Assembly (NCBI RefSeq): GCF_041146395.1
Contig: NC_090996.1
Span: 28,606,738-28,670,737, forward strand
Direction: 5' to 3'
Length of the DNA: 64,000 nt
Source of the DNA: Eulemur rufifrons
Lineage: Eukaryota; Chordata; Mammalia; Primates; Lemuridae
Part shown: piece after piece, positions 1 to 8,795 of the stretch
Numbering within the stretch: position 1 is the first letter of the stretch
Layout of the letters: every line of letters starts with the position of its first letter
Notes under the pieces: model-generated
What the model was told of the DNA's origin: nothing
The model's database searches: none
Seen by the model: only the letters and a program-made list of their open reading frames with translations
Position numbers and translations under genes: made by a program

Positions 1-613
1 TTTGGGACGTCAGCGGGATGATCAATGTATAACGAGATGCCCAGGAGCAGGCAGGCGGAGCCGAGGGGAGAAGACACATGTGGAGGAGAAGGGGGCGCCC
101 CGGCCTGGGAGGGGTGCAGAGCCGAGGGTGTGGCCTGAGGGTGTCCCTGCCTGCCTGTCCCCTTGTCTGCACAGTCACCGTGAGTAGCTTCTCCCACAGA
201 AAATGGGGATTGTGACCACAAGGCGTGAAGGAGCGAACTCGGGGGAAACAGGTAGCGACTCCGGATAACGGGGTGCTGTTCTTACTGCCAGCAAGCCGTG
301 AGGACAGGTGGAAGCCCCTCCTGCACATGCTGGTGCCACGTGGCACAGCACCGAGGATGTGGGAAACTTCCAATGGCCACACGCCAATGCCCACCAGCGG
401 GGCACCTGGATGACAAAACGCTGGCACTCTTTCTTGTGACCTGAGGTCCCACCTGCTACCAGAGAGTGGGGACACAGTTTACTGGCAAAGCAAGGGGACT
501 GCTTGCCCTTCCCGCCCCCCTGTTGTGTGCCAGGGCCCTCCTGGCTGCGGGGGCTGGGCGGGGTGGGGACAATGAATGGGGGGCGGGGCCGCCAGGTCAC
601 AGTGGGGGTCCCC
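1..613. other. PRM1-PRM2 intergenic DNA (partial)
   Basis: GC-rich sequence upstream of PRM2. I recognise no interspersed repeat and no exon. By synteny with human, PRM1 should lie a few kb to the left of the window edge. The long minus-strand open frame running through here and across PRM2 is a by-product of high GC. Confidence 0.6.
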
Positions 614-622
614 TTTATATAT
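614..622 (+). promoter_or_regulatory. PRM2: PRM2 TATA box
   Basis: TTTATATAT lies 134 bp before the PRM2 start codon, so transcription probably begins about 25-30 bp downstream, near 645, giving a 5'UTR of about 110 nt. A single strong TATA close to the gene is typical of protamine promoters. The block just upstream (about 592-606, containing AGGTCACAG) is in the place where spermatid factors bind in other protamine promoters, but that assignment is inference. Confidence 0.8.
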
Positions 623-755
623 GAGCCTCCCCAGAGAGCCCCTGCAAACCAGACCAACATCAACACCAAGAGCAGGTGGGCAGGCCTCGGCCCTCCTCCC
701 CACCCCCAAGGCCAGCTGCAGGCTCCGCCTAGGAGCCTCCACACCTCCCTCCACC

Positions 756-1266
756 ATGGTCCGGTACCGCGTGAGGAGCCCCAGCGAACGCCCGAACCAG
801 GGGTACAGGCAGCAAGGGCACGAGCAGGAGCAAGGACCCGAGGGCCAGGAGGAGCCGGGCCTGAGCCCCGAGAGCATCGAGTTCTACGGCAGGACCTACA
901 AAGGCCGCCACTGCCGCTACAGGCGCAGATGCTGCTCTCGGAAGAGGCTGAACCGGATCCACAGACGGCGGCGACGCTCCTGCCGAAGGCGCAGAAAACG
1001 CTGCTGCAGGCGGAGGCATCGCAGAGGTCTGCCCCCCTCCCCCGCCGCACCCCTCGCCCACCCCGTGAACCCCTAGGGACCCCAGGCCCTTTGCACCTGC
1101 GCCACTGCACGGAGGGGCAGGAGGGAGGCAGGGACCCCACCCACCTGGCAGCCCCCAAAAGCCCCCCTCCCCACCCAGATTCCCTAGACGCCCCTCTGAA
1201 CCAGAATTTTCTTTCCCAAAAGCCTGCAGGAGGAGGAGGAGAAGATGCAGAAGGCGCTACTACTAA
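756..1266 (+). CDS. PRM2: Protamine 2 precursor
   Basis: Protamine 2, which packages DNA in the sperm head after transition proteins remove histones. It is made as a precursor and the N-terminal half is cleaved off in the nucleus. Coding parts are 756-1026 and 1223-1266, joined across a 196-bp GT-AG intron (donor AG/GTCTG at 1027, acceptor AAAAG at 1222), phase 1, giving 104 residues against 102 in human. The N-terminus [11 protein letters not shown] and the block GLSPESIE are diagnostic. Residues 1-45 form the acidic/Gln-rich propeptide; mature protamine should start near residue 46 (RTYKGRHC). From residue 51 the protein is Arg-rich with cysteines at 53, 59, 60, 76, 83, 84, 92 and 99. It ends in RRRYY where human ends in RRH. 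The start has a good context (CCACCATGG). It is expected to be expressed only in haploid spermatids, together with PRM3 and TNP2 downstream. Confidence 0.96.
1027..1222 (+). other. PRM2: PRM2 intron
   Basis: 196-bp intron with GTCTGC donor and TTTTCTTTCCCAAAAG acceptor. It splits the codon for residue 91 after its first base, the same place and phase as in human PRM2. A second AG (CAG at 1227-1229) lies 7 bp further on. Confidence 0.9.
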
Positions 1267-1399
1267 ACTTCCTGCGCCCACCGCCCCTGGCTGGAAGTTA
1301 AGGAGAATTCACCTGCCCAAGAAACACCACACGAGGCCATAGCAACTCCCCCACGTCAGATGCCCGAGCCCTGAGTTGCCGAAGAACTCACAAGATCTG

Positions 1400-1405
1400 A
1401 ATAAA
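1400..1405 (+). terminator. PRM2: PRM2 poly(A) signal
   Basis: AATAAA 134 bp after the PRM2 stop. A second AATAAA is at 1427-1432; either could be used. The 3'UTR is therefore about 150-180 nt, short as in other protamine mRNAs that are stored and translated late. Confidence 0.8.
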
Positions 1406-1432
1406 ACAAGCAAAAGTCACCTGCCAAATAAA

Positions 1433-2034
1433 ACTTGACGAGAAACTCAGAGGCCTATTGGGGGCTCCTTTGCACAAAGGGCAGACCTGGCTTCCCGGGG
1501 CGGGTGGGGCTCGGCGCCCTGAGCGCGTCTGGTGTGTTACCCCGAGACACTGTCCTGTCCTCTGTCACGTGTCCTTTCCTGGTGCCAAAAGCCACGCTAT
1601 CACACTACTGCCGTGACACCCCCACCTCTGGCCTGGGCGTCTTCAACCAAAGTCAGGCTCTCCTGAACCACATCCTACCCCATGAGAGGGGTGAAAGGTC
1701 ACCTCTGGCTTCCCTGCCCAAAGACTGAGCCCTAACTCAGTCACAAAGATGTCTTCAGTGGCACGCACGGCAGAAGTCCCTGGGCGCCAATGTTGTGTGG
1801 CCGGGGGGAGTGTGAATTGCGGGAGGAGAGGAACAGTACACGCCGGAGCCCCGCGGTAGGAAGCAGGTCTGGCTTGCTCCAGCAAGAGAGCAGGGGCCGG
1901 GCTGTATGAGGCTGTCTTGGCCAGCACGTTACCCCAGGACTGCCCTCCCTCCGGAGCCTCGGGGAGAACCCACGCTGCTGGGCACGGGGGGCTGCCTGCA
2001 CTCCTTGGCTTGTGACTGCGTCACTCCACCTCCT
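1433..2034. other. PRM2-PRM3 intergenic, no feature seen
   Basis: Moderately GC-rich unique-looking DNA. No repeat family, exon or RNA gene recognised. Confidence 0.5.
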
Positions 2035-2160
2035 GTCTGAAATCTGAAATCTGCCACTTGTGACAATCTCCCCATCTCAAGATCCTCAGTGACATCTGTA
2101 GTTTCCAGGATAGGACATGGATATCTTGGAGGGTCATCATTCTACCTCCCACAGCCACTG
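2035..2160 (-). mobile_element. MaLR-type LTR remnant
   Basis: Reads like the end of an old MLT1/MaLR LTR in reverse (dinner of motifs: CATCTGTAGTTTCCAGGATA, GGACATGGATATCTTGGAGG, GTCATCATTCTACC). Strongly diverged; edges approximate. Confidence 0.5.
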
Positions 2161-2449
2161 AGGATGGGGGGCAGGAAACGGGCAAGATCTGATCTACCAG
2201 TTGGAAAGTGGATTCCCAGTGTTTGGAAATGACCACATTTAAAGCCATGGTCCCTAACTCCCCCACACTCCAGGCTGAAATCGTGCTGTACGGGCAGGTG
2301 CGACCTTGCAAAAGGGCAGTTCCAAGTGTCTTCAAAGACACTTGTGACCCCAAAAAGCTCAGGAGCCACTGCCTTTCAAGGAGATTTCAGAGGATCACAC
2401 TTTCAGGCCCCTGAAAGAAAGCATTCTAGGGGTTCTTTAATTGTATGGA

Positions 2450-2630
2450 GATACGACTCAGACAAAATGCACAGACTTTGAGCGCGCAGCTCGATGAGTT
2501 ATTACCGAGTGTTACCAGGTCGAGAGACCCAACATTCCCACCTGCCCCAGAAAGTTCCCTGGTAGCCCCACCCACAGGCAGCCACTGTTCTGACCCCATC
2601 TTCGAAAACTGTCAATAGTTCCCCTTGGCT
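2450..2630 (+). mobile_element. L1 3'-end fragment
   Basis: Diverged L1M-type 3' region: AAAATGCACAGACTTTGAGC, AGCTCGATGAGTTATTACCG, CCAGAAAGTTCCCTGGTAGC and CAGGCAGCCACTGTTCTGAC follow in the usual order. The same L1 segment occurs better preserved at 39620-40625. Confidence 0.65.
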
Positions 2631-2842
2631 GGGCGTTTCTGGGATGGGAGGAGTCTGTGTGTGCCCCTCTTGCTTCCAGAAATTCTATCCCCAACTCTCA
2701 TCCCAGCTAAACGGGGCCTTTTGCCAAGGCAAACAAGGCAGACAGAGGCAGCGCCCCAGCTGGCCTGGCGTGTGGCCTTTCTGTCCTGCCCTGTGGTTGG
2801 TGGGTTGGGTCCCCGAGCGGGGGTGGGCTCCAGGGGCCTTTG

Positions 2843-2850
2843 TGATGTCA
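2843..2850 (+). promoter_or_regulatory. PRM3: CRE-like site upstream of PRM3
   Basis: TGATGTCA, one base from the palindromic CRE, 83 bp before the PRM3 start. CREM-tau acting on CRE-like sites drives many haploid germ-cell promoters. No TATA box is seen for PRM3, so this may be a main element; function is inferred. Confidence 0.4.
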
Positions 2851-2932
2851 GTGCCCTGCCTCCCGCCCTCACGGCCCCTCACCGCCCCCAGCTGCCTTTT
2901 CTCCTGTCCCAGACAGACACGCTAAGTGGACA

Positions 2933-3274
2933 ATGGGTTCCCGCTGTGCCAAGCTCAGCACAGGCCACGGCTCAGGCCACGGCACGGGCCACGGCACGGG
3001 CCACGGCACGGGCCACAGGAAAGGCCACGAATCCTCCATGAAGAAGTTTGTGGCCTGTGTGAGTCAAGATAACTTCTCCCTGTCGTCAGAGGGTGAGGAA
3101 GATGAGGAGGAGGAGGAGGAGGAGGAAGACGAGGAGGAGGAAGAGGAGGAGGAAGAGGAGGAGCTCCCGGTTCAAGGCAAGCTGCTACTGATGGAGCCCG
3201 AGCAGCAGGAGGAGACGGCCGAGGACAGCCCCAGGGCCCAGCAGAGCGCCGAGCCCAAGCAGACGCACTCCTGA
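2933..3274 (+). CDS. PRM3: Protamine 3 (acidic spermatid protein)
   Basis: Intronless 113-residue frame matching PRM3 (human 103 residues): N-terminus MGSRCAKLSTG, core ESSMKKFVACVSQDNFSLSS, and LPVQGKLLL near residue 78. Despite its name PRM3 is acidic and in rodents is found in the cytoplasm of spermatids rather than on DNA; mouse loss affects sperm motility. Visible parts: residues 11-32, a His-Gly repeat with seven GH units; 33-52, the conserved core; 53-77, a Glu/Asp run with 22 acidic residues; 78-113, a mixed acidic tail. The extra length relative to human is mostly the GHGT repeat, coded by perfect 12-bp tandem units at about 2971-3012. The gene sits between PRM2 and TNP2 in the same orientation and is expected to share their spermatid-specific expression. 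Confidence 0.93.
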   Translation: MGSRCAKLSTGHGSGHGTGHGTGHGTGHRKGHESSMKKFVACVSQDNFSLSSEGEEDEEEEEEEEDEEEEEEEEEEELPVQGKLLLMEPEQQEETAEDSPRAQQSAEPKQTHS

Positions 3275-3338
3275 CCCCCGACGACGGCCCGGGAGGGGGT
3301 GTCCACGCTGTTCCAGCCAGAACTTTCAGAAAAGAGTC

Positions 3339-3344
3339 AATAAA
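3339..3344 (+). terminator. PRM3: PRM3 poly(A) signal
   Basis: AATAAA 65 bp after the PRM3 stop codon; a very short 3'UTR, as for human PRM3. Confidence 0.85.
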
Positions 3345-3710
3345 AAATCTCCGAGGAGGCCCCCTCCTCTCTGGTTTCCCCTAACCCCGTCCCCTCTGGT
3401 ACCACGTGTGTGCACGAGTGCGGGGTGGGTGTGTGGGGTCGGGGGTGCACCCGGAGGGCCACCATCTGCCAAGGGAGGCTGAAGAACAGGGCTTGGTGAC
3501 CTTGTTCCTGACACCCAGCTAGAGGTCCTCCCCCCTCGGAGGGCAGGGAACTCGGCAGTCTGGACTGGGCAGCGTCTCCGCCAGTCCCATCTCCTGGGCA
3601 GGGGGGATTCCTCCCCGAGCCTGAGCACACGCAGGCCTAGAGCACCCAGAGGGACAGTGTCACCTCTTTCAGCCCAAGCCCCGTTTTGCTGCTCTAACTA
3701 GTCCTTCCCT
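3345..3710. other. PRM3 3' flank, no feature seen
   Basis: GC-rich DNA directly after PRM3 without a recognisable repeat or exon. Confidence 0.5.
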
Positions 3711-3714
3711 GAGA

Positions 3715-3825
3715 GCACACTGGCTTGGGCGTTCAGCACACCGGGGTTCAAATTTCCTTTCTGCTAGCTGTGCGACCTTGAGCAAGTCACTGTGTGTCTC
3801 TGAGCCTCAGCCTGCCCCTCCCTGC
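3715..3825 (+). repeat. MIR SINE
   Basis: MIR core in forward direction: GGGGTTCAAATTTC, AGCTGTGCGACCTTGAGCAA, GTCACTGTGTGTCTCTGAGC. Confidence 0.8.
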
Positions 3826-4445
3826 TTAAGGGGTAGCCTGAGAACTTCCCGAGGGCCAGTGGGCCAGTGTCGGGCGTGGGGGCCAGATGCTAGGAGGGTC
3901 GTGCTGCTGGGGGCAGCGCGGCCCAGCTCCTCCTCAGCACTGACGCTCCCGGGGCCGCCCCCGCTCTGTGACCATCTGTGCCCCGACCTGGAGGCTCCCT
4001 CCTGTCCTCCTCAAGGGGTCCAGCCCCAGGGGCAGAGACAGTGCCCCCGTGAGAGTGACGAGCAGAGGGAGCCCAGAGAGGCTGCTGGCGAGGCGCAGAG
4101 CCCGGCTCAGCGCACCTTCCAGGGGAAGCCTCAGGCTGTGCCTGCCGCCCCCTGCCCCGGCTCTCACCTCTTTTCCTGGAAGAAATGACAAAGGAGGAAG
4201 CATAGACTCAGGGCAATTTGAATCTATGCTCCCTGGTGAAAAGTTTTAAAAATTAAAAATAAACGACAAATGTGATCTCTGCCCTCCTCCCTTGCGGTGC
4301 TCCAAGCGGCCACGTCTGGGCCCAGAAGGACCCTGCCCGGGCAGTGGGGGTGGGGAAGGGGAGGCCGCATTCCCGGGGGGGGGGCCCTCGGTTTCCCTGG
4401 GGGCTCTGTTTGAGGGTTACCTGACGTGAGGCCACCGCTGGGCCT

Positions 4446-4488
4446 GCAGAGGGCAGAGGGCAGAGGGCAGAGGGCAGAGGGCAGGGGG
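4446..4488 (+). repeat. 7-bp tandem repeat (GCAGAGG)n
   Basis: Five to six head-to-tail copies of GCAGAGG, ending in GCAGGGG. Confidence 0.9.
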
Positions 4489-4949
4489 AGGCCCCACTGC
4501 CCCAAGACTCTCCCCTGCCCCCACCACAAGTGACGCAATGGGCAACTTTGTCTTTTTCTCCAAAGCCCAAAGGTCCACCCGCCCGTCCGTGTGCCCAGCA
4601 AACATTGGTGGAGCCCCTGCCGTGTGCCAGAGCCTACGCCAGTCCCCAGAGCCCCGGCAGTAACAAAATGCAGTCCTGTCCTGAGAGACGGGTCACTGTC
4701 GTGGGGTTGTGGCTGCCAGAGAGGGCGGCTCTCCTCGGGAGGGCCAGGAAGGCGACAGCAGGTGGGGAAGTGGGGCTCAGCAGTGGGGTGGCCGTGGTGG
4801 GGGATCCAGAGGCCCAGAGAGTCTCACAGCACGGCCCCGCACACTGCCCACAGCCAGCCTGCAGAGCCCCGCACAGGCAGGGCCCCTGGAACGAAGCTGC
4901 CCGTGCCCACGAATCCCCGTGGACCCGTCGGTGCCTGTACCAGGTGGCC

Positions 4950-5070
4950 ACGCCTGGATTTGAATCCCGGCTCTGCTAGTGCCTAGCTGTGGGACTCTGG
5001 GCTGGTTACTCAACCTCTCTGAGCCTGTTCCTTCGTTCTAAAACACAACAATCATACCTGCCTCCCAGGA
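4950..5070 (+). repeat. MIR SINE, 5' part (interrupted)
   Basis: Forward MIR: GATTTGAATCCCGGCTCTGC, GTTACTCAACCTCTCTGAGC, CATACCTGCCTCCCAGG. The 3' continuation (GGGTCGCTGTGAAGCTCGAG) resumes at about 5488 after an LTR insertion. Confidence 0.8.
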
Positions 5071-5489
5071 TGTGTGTGTTTCTTAGGGCTGCTGTGTCAA
5101 AGTACCACACATTGGTAGCTGAAAACGACAGGAATTTATTCTGTGATGGTTCCGGAGATCGAGGTGTCAGCTGGGGGGTGGGGGGCTGTCCTCCCTCTGG
5201 AAGCCTCAGAGGAAAATCCCTCCCTCGCCCTCCCGCTCCCAGGGGCTGCACAGCTCGTCTCGCTGCCTCCACCTGCACGAGGTCTCTCTTCCCTGTGTCA
5301 TCCCTTCCGTCTCTCACAGAGACACTCGCCACTGGAGTTAGGGCCCACCGCGTGCTCTGGGATGCTCTCAGCCCAAGGTTCTCCGCCTAATTCCACCTGC
5401 AAAGACGCTTTTCCCACATAAGGTCACACGGATGGGTTCCGGGGGTAAGACGCGGACATAGATTTGGGGGCCACCATTTGGCCCATTAC
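5071..5489 (-). mobile_element. MLT1-type solo LTR (ERVL-MaLR)
   Basis: Old MaLR LTR in reverse: begins GTTTCTTAGGGCTGCTGTG, AAAGTACCACACATTGG, GGAATTTATTCTGTGATGG; ends AAGGTCACACGGATGGG ... GGCCACCATTTGGCCCATTA. It is inserted into the MIR that flanks it on both sides. No internal retroviral coding sequence is present. Confidence 0.7.
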
Positions 5490-5529
5490 ACAGGGTCGCT
5501 GTGAAGCTCGAGGACAAAGCTGCCTGGAA

Positions 5530-6100
5530 AGGGTGGGGCCCAGAGCCCGGACAAGCGGGAAGTAGGAGGGTGGTTCTCCCTGTGAGCGATTTGACACATT
5601 TATTAAGAAATAGACTTCGATAAAAGGGGGTGATAGCAGATCCCGGAGACAAGAGGCAATGCTGTGAGTGGCAACACAGAGTGGGAAGTCCGCGTCGCCA
5701 GGACCCGCTGGGGGGGGGGACATGGGGATAGAGGGAGCTCCATGGGGGGAGAAGCGGGGGTGCTGGCCAAGAGTGGCCGAGAGCTAAGCCCCAGGGTCTC
5801 AGCCAAGACCTGGGAGCGGCCGGCGGCTTTGGATGGACCCGTGGAGACCGGGGGGAGGGGGTCACAGAGGGCCTGGGGCGCACAGGCCAGCGTGACTTTC
5901 CTCCCGGTGCCGGGCGTGCCAGCAGCGCAGAGTGGCTGAAATGCAGCTCCACTAGCAGGGAGGGAAGCAGAGTCAGGACGCAGGGACTGAACGGAGGAAG
6001 ACGGGTTTCCGGGGACTCCTGTGGCTTGACAGGCCTCTCGGGCTCACGATACCAGGAAAGGACAGACACCCCTTTCGTCATATACGGCCACCAAGCCTTG
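5530..6100. other. Unassigned PRM3-TNP2 spacer
   Basis: GC-rich DNA with a poly-G tract at about 5709-5718. No gene or clear repeat; the long minus-strand frame here starts in the LTR remnant and has no coding character. Confidence 0.5.
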
Positions 6101-6109
6101 AAAACCACA

Positions 6110-6185
6110 ATGACCTCCCCAAGACCAGACATCAGTGCAAACTGGGATTGGAACCTGGTCTAAATCTCCTGACTTTAAATCTTGC
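6110..6185 (-). repeat. MIR fragment
   Basis: Reverse MIR end: CCAAGACCAGACATCAG, ACTGGGATTGGAACCTGG, TCTCCTGACTTTAAATC. Confidence 0.6.
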
Positions 6186-6224
6186 TGGGCAGGTGGGCAG
6201 CGGCCCCCCAGCCATCGGTCTAGT

Positions 6225-6360
6225 CACTCTGATCATTCATTCATCCCCTGGGCATCCGACGAATTCATCCCCTGCCCGACATCTATCTGGGCACTAACCG
6301 TCTGCCGTGCAGACCACCCGGCACCTGCCGCCGGGGTCAGGGCTGCACCACTGTCGCCCA
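6225..6360 (-). repeat. Possible L2 fragment
   Basis: CATTCATTCATCCCCTGG with later CTGGGCACTAACCGTCTGCC resembles the reversed L2 3' end; heavily diverged. Confidence 0.35.
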
Positions 6361-6397
6361 AGCTGCCGGGCAGGGGAAGAAAACGCTGACCATGCCA

Positions 6398-6625
6398 GTC
6401 AATGGCGTTTACTGAGCTATCACTGTGGCCCAGGCCTGAGCTCGCTGCTCGACATAGGCTTTCTCATTTAATTCTTCCGCTGTCCGTACGAGGTCAGTAC
6501 AAGCATTATCCCTATTCTACAAGGACGGGGACACTAGGACTCGGAGAGGTAAAGGCCCAGGGCTGATTGTGCGGAAGCAGCAGATCTGGGATGTAGATTC
6601 GGCTCACTCGGTCCAGTCTGACCCG
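6398..6625 (-). repeat. MIR SINE
   Basis: Near full-length reverse MIR: GCGTTTACTGAGCTATCAC, TTTCTCATTTAATTCTTCCG, CATTATCCCTATTCTACAAG, GGACTCGGAGAGGTAAAGGC. Confidence 0.8.
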
Positions 6626-6768
6626 AGGGCCCTGCCCTTAACCCACAGATGGGACTGCCCCAGGGTGCCCTGAAAGCTGCCCCGCCCTGGGGGTGAGGGT
6701 AGGGGCTTTGTCCCAGCCGGGCCGCGTCTGTTACACCCTGAGCCTGTGCCATCATAATCGGCCCCAAC

Positions 6769-6775
6769 TATATAA
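6769..6775 (+). promoter_or_regulatory. TNP2: TNP2 TATA box
   Basis: TATATAA 89 bp before the TNP2 start codon; transcription should begin near 6800, leaving a 5'UTR of about 60 nt. Confidence 0.8.
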
Positions 6776-6863
6776 CCAGGGGCCGCCAGGGTCTCTGTAA
6801 AGCTGGGCCCGCTGGGAGAGGAGGAGGAGGAGGAGGCCTCTGCCCCTCCGAGCGTGGCCTCCC

Positions 6864-8027
6864 ATGGACACCAAGACGCAGAGCCTTCCTATCGCCCACA
6901 CCCAGCCCCACGGCAACTGTCGGCCCCAAAGCCACGCCTGCAGCCAGTGCGACTGCAGCCACCACTGCCAGAACTGTAGCCAGAGTTGCCGACGGAACAA
7001 GGGCTGCAGCCAGAGCTCCAGCCAGGGCCCGACCAGCCACCGCAGCCCACCGCGGTCCTGCAGCCCAGCCGGCCACCAGAGCCAGAGCCCAAGCCCCAGC
7101 CCACCAGCAAAGCACCACAAACAGACCATGCACTCCCACCACCGCTCTCCCACGCGGCCCACCGCCCACTGCAGCAGCTGCCCCAGGAACAGAAAGACCT
7201 TGGAAAGCAAGGTGAAGGCGAACAGGAAGAGAAGGGTGGGCAAGAGGATCCACCAGGCGTACAAAACAAAGAGGCGGAACACAGGTACACTTCGGGTGGC
7301 GGGGGAAGGGCCACGGGGCCCACGGACGATGGGGAGCAGGTCACTGGACCTTGGGGGAGGTGAGGTGAATGCTTCTGCCTCCAAGCTGGGTCACAGAGGA
7401 ACCGCAGGCAGGGGTGGAGAGGGGGAGGGGACACAATGGCACGTGGCGAGTGGCATGCACGACGCATTGATGGACTGGTTCTTTAACTGGATGGGTTGAT
7501 TGGGAGGATGGACAGACAGCAGATTAGCTAGATGGAAGCACGATGGGTTGAGAGGCTGGGTGGATGACCGGGTGGCTGAATAATTCACTGGGAGCTTGGT
7601 GAGGTAGACGGATGGGTAATAGAAGTGATCTACGGATGGATGGAGGGGTGGATGGATAGACACAATGGTTGAATGACAGGAAAGTTGGACGAGATTAGCC
7701 AGACAGATGAATAAATGGGATTGGATGGATGCACTGGTTGGGTAGATGGCTGATTTGATTATTTGGAAGGATATGGTTGGTGGATGAATTGAATGGATGA
7801 GTTTTGACGGCTGAATGAATATTACTGGATGGCGGATTGGAGTAACTGAACTGATGGATGGGATAGATATTTAGACCGATGGGGTAGGACGCGAAAGAAT
7901 GAAATGTTGACCAGAGTGAATTAATAAATAGGTGGGTGGGTGGGTGGAAGGAGAGTTCAGTGACTGAAGTGCTCAGCTGTTAAAGGTCCTGTCCCTCTCC
8001 TCTCCCTTAGGGCGGAGATACAAGTGA
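6864..8027 (+). CDS. TNP2: Nuclear transition protein 2
   Basis: Transition protein 2, a zinc-binding basic nuclear protein that replaces histones in mid-stage spermatids before protamines are loaded. Coding parts 6864-7284 and 8011-8027 join across a GT-AG intron (ACAG/GTACAC; CTCCCTTAG) in phase 1 to give 145 residues (human 138). Diagnostic blocks are [14 protein letters not shown] at the N-terminus, SSGHQSQSP-like [13 protein letters not shown] near 69-81, and [12 protein letters not shown] at 127-138. The N-terminal half is a Cys/His zinc module with Cys at 19, 26, 29, 31, 35, 38, 42, 48 and 66 and further Cys at 103 and 106; the Lys/Arg C-terminus (110-145) binds DNA and carries the nuclear signal. 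Exon 2 encodes only the end GRRYK, whereas the human protein ends differently (WKSN). Co-oriented with PRM2 and PRM3 and expected to be part of one spermatid-active chromatin domain. Confidence 0.95.
7285..8010 (+). other. TNP2: TNP2 intron
   Basis: 726-bp GT-AG intron with a CT-rich acceptor tract (TCCCTCTCCTCTCCCTTAG). Most of it is taken up by a degenerate tetranucleotide repeat. Confidence 0.9.
7470..7960 (+). repeat. Degenerate (TGGA)n/(GGAT)n minisatellite
   Basis: TNP2 intron sequence built of TGGATGGATGG-type units with many point changes, e.g. ATGGATGGAGGGGTGGATGG at about 7635 and GGTGGGTGGGTGGGTGG at about 7930. Confidence 0.85.
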
Positions 8028-8157
8028 GGAGACGGCACTCCCTGGCTTGTTCCTGTATGTTTCACCCAGATGAGAAGTGCCATCACGCGTGGAATGCTAG
8101 GACAAAGTCAATCTTTTAGCAGGAACATGTTACTACGGTGATTTCTATGCAACATTG

Positions 8158-8163
8158 ATTAAA
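8158..8163 (+). terminator. TNP2: TNP2 poly(A) signal (ATTAAA)
   Basis: ATTAAA, the commonest variant signal, 131 bp after the stop codon; no AATAAA lies nearby. Confidence 0.75.
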
Positions 8164-8547
8164 GCTTGTACACTGGATGACTATCCTGGAGTCGGCATTT
8201 TGATTTCTCTAGGATTAGGTGTCACATTTTTGGGGGCCTCGTGGGGAAGCAGAAAACAGGGACGAGGTCACGTGGGGGCAGGGACAGGCCTGTGATGGGA
8301 TCTCATGAACACAGAAGGGGTCTCTGCCAGCACAGGGGCGGAAATGAACAGAACAGGGGAAGATGCCAAGAGGCCTTGAGTGTGGGTGGGCAACACTCCT
8401 CCCTGGCCCTGTACGTCCCCACACTCGGGCACACATGCACAGACACACACATGTGGCGCCCACAGATCCATATACTGCTCACCTGATCCACAGGTATCTC
8501 ACCCAAAAGCACGTCAGGAGACAGGAAGAGGGGTCAGGAATGTGCAT

Positions 8548-8650
8548 TTTGTAGTCCAGAGCGTTCCTGAGCTTGAATCCTGTGCACTTATTGTGACACA
8601 GGCTGTTTATCAACCTCTCTGAGCCTTTTCGATTCTATAAAATAGTCCTC
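8548..8650 (+). repeat. MIR SINE
   Basis: Forward MIR: CTTGAATCCTGTGCACTTA, TATCAACCTCTCTGAGCC, GATTCTATAAAATAG. Confidence 0.75.
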
Positions 8651-8654
8651 AAAG

Positions 8655-8795
8655 CTGCCACTTCAACAAACTTTTACTAAGGGACCAAGTCTGTTCAGGG
8701 GCTCTGCGAGGCTCTGGGAACACACACAGAGGACACAAAAGGCCCTGTCCTCATGGAACTTGCAGTCCAAACACAAACACAAGACCTGCTGTTTA
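8655..8795 (-). repeat. L2 3' fragment
   Basis: Reverse L2: CAACAAACTTTTACTAAGGG, GGCTCTGGGAACACACACAG, CCTGTCCTCATGGAACTTGC. Confidence 0.75.

Noticed and set aside
175..1281. 368-codon minus-strand ORF across PRM2
   Set aside because: Antisense shadow of GC-rich, Arg-coding DNA; crosses promoter, exon and intron of PRM2 and has no domain.
503..1342. 279-codon plus-strand ORF over PRM2 in another frame
   Set aside because: Begins upstream of the TATA box and is out of frame with the conserved protamine sequence.
5368..6132. 254-codon minus-strand ORF
   Set aside because: Starts in spacer and runs into an MLT1 LTR remnant; no conserved protein.
6752..7384. Hydrophobic minus-strand ORF opposite TNP2
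   Set aside because: Trp/Leu richness is the reverse complement of Ser/Gln/Pro/His codons of TNP2; no independent support.
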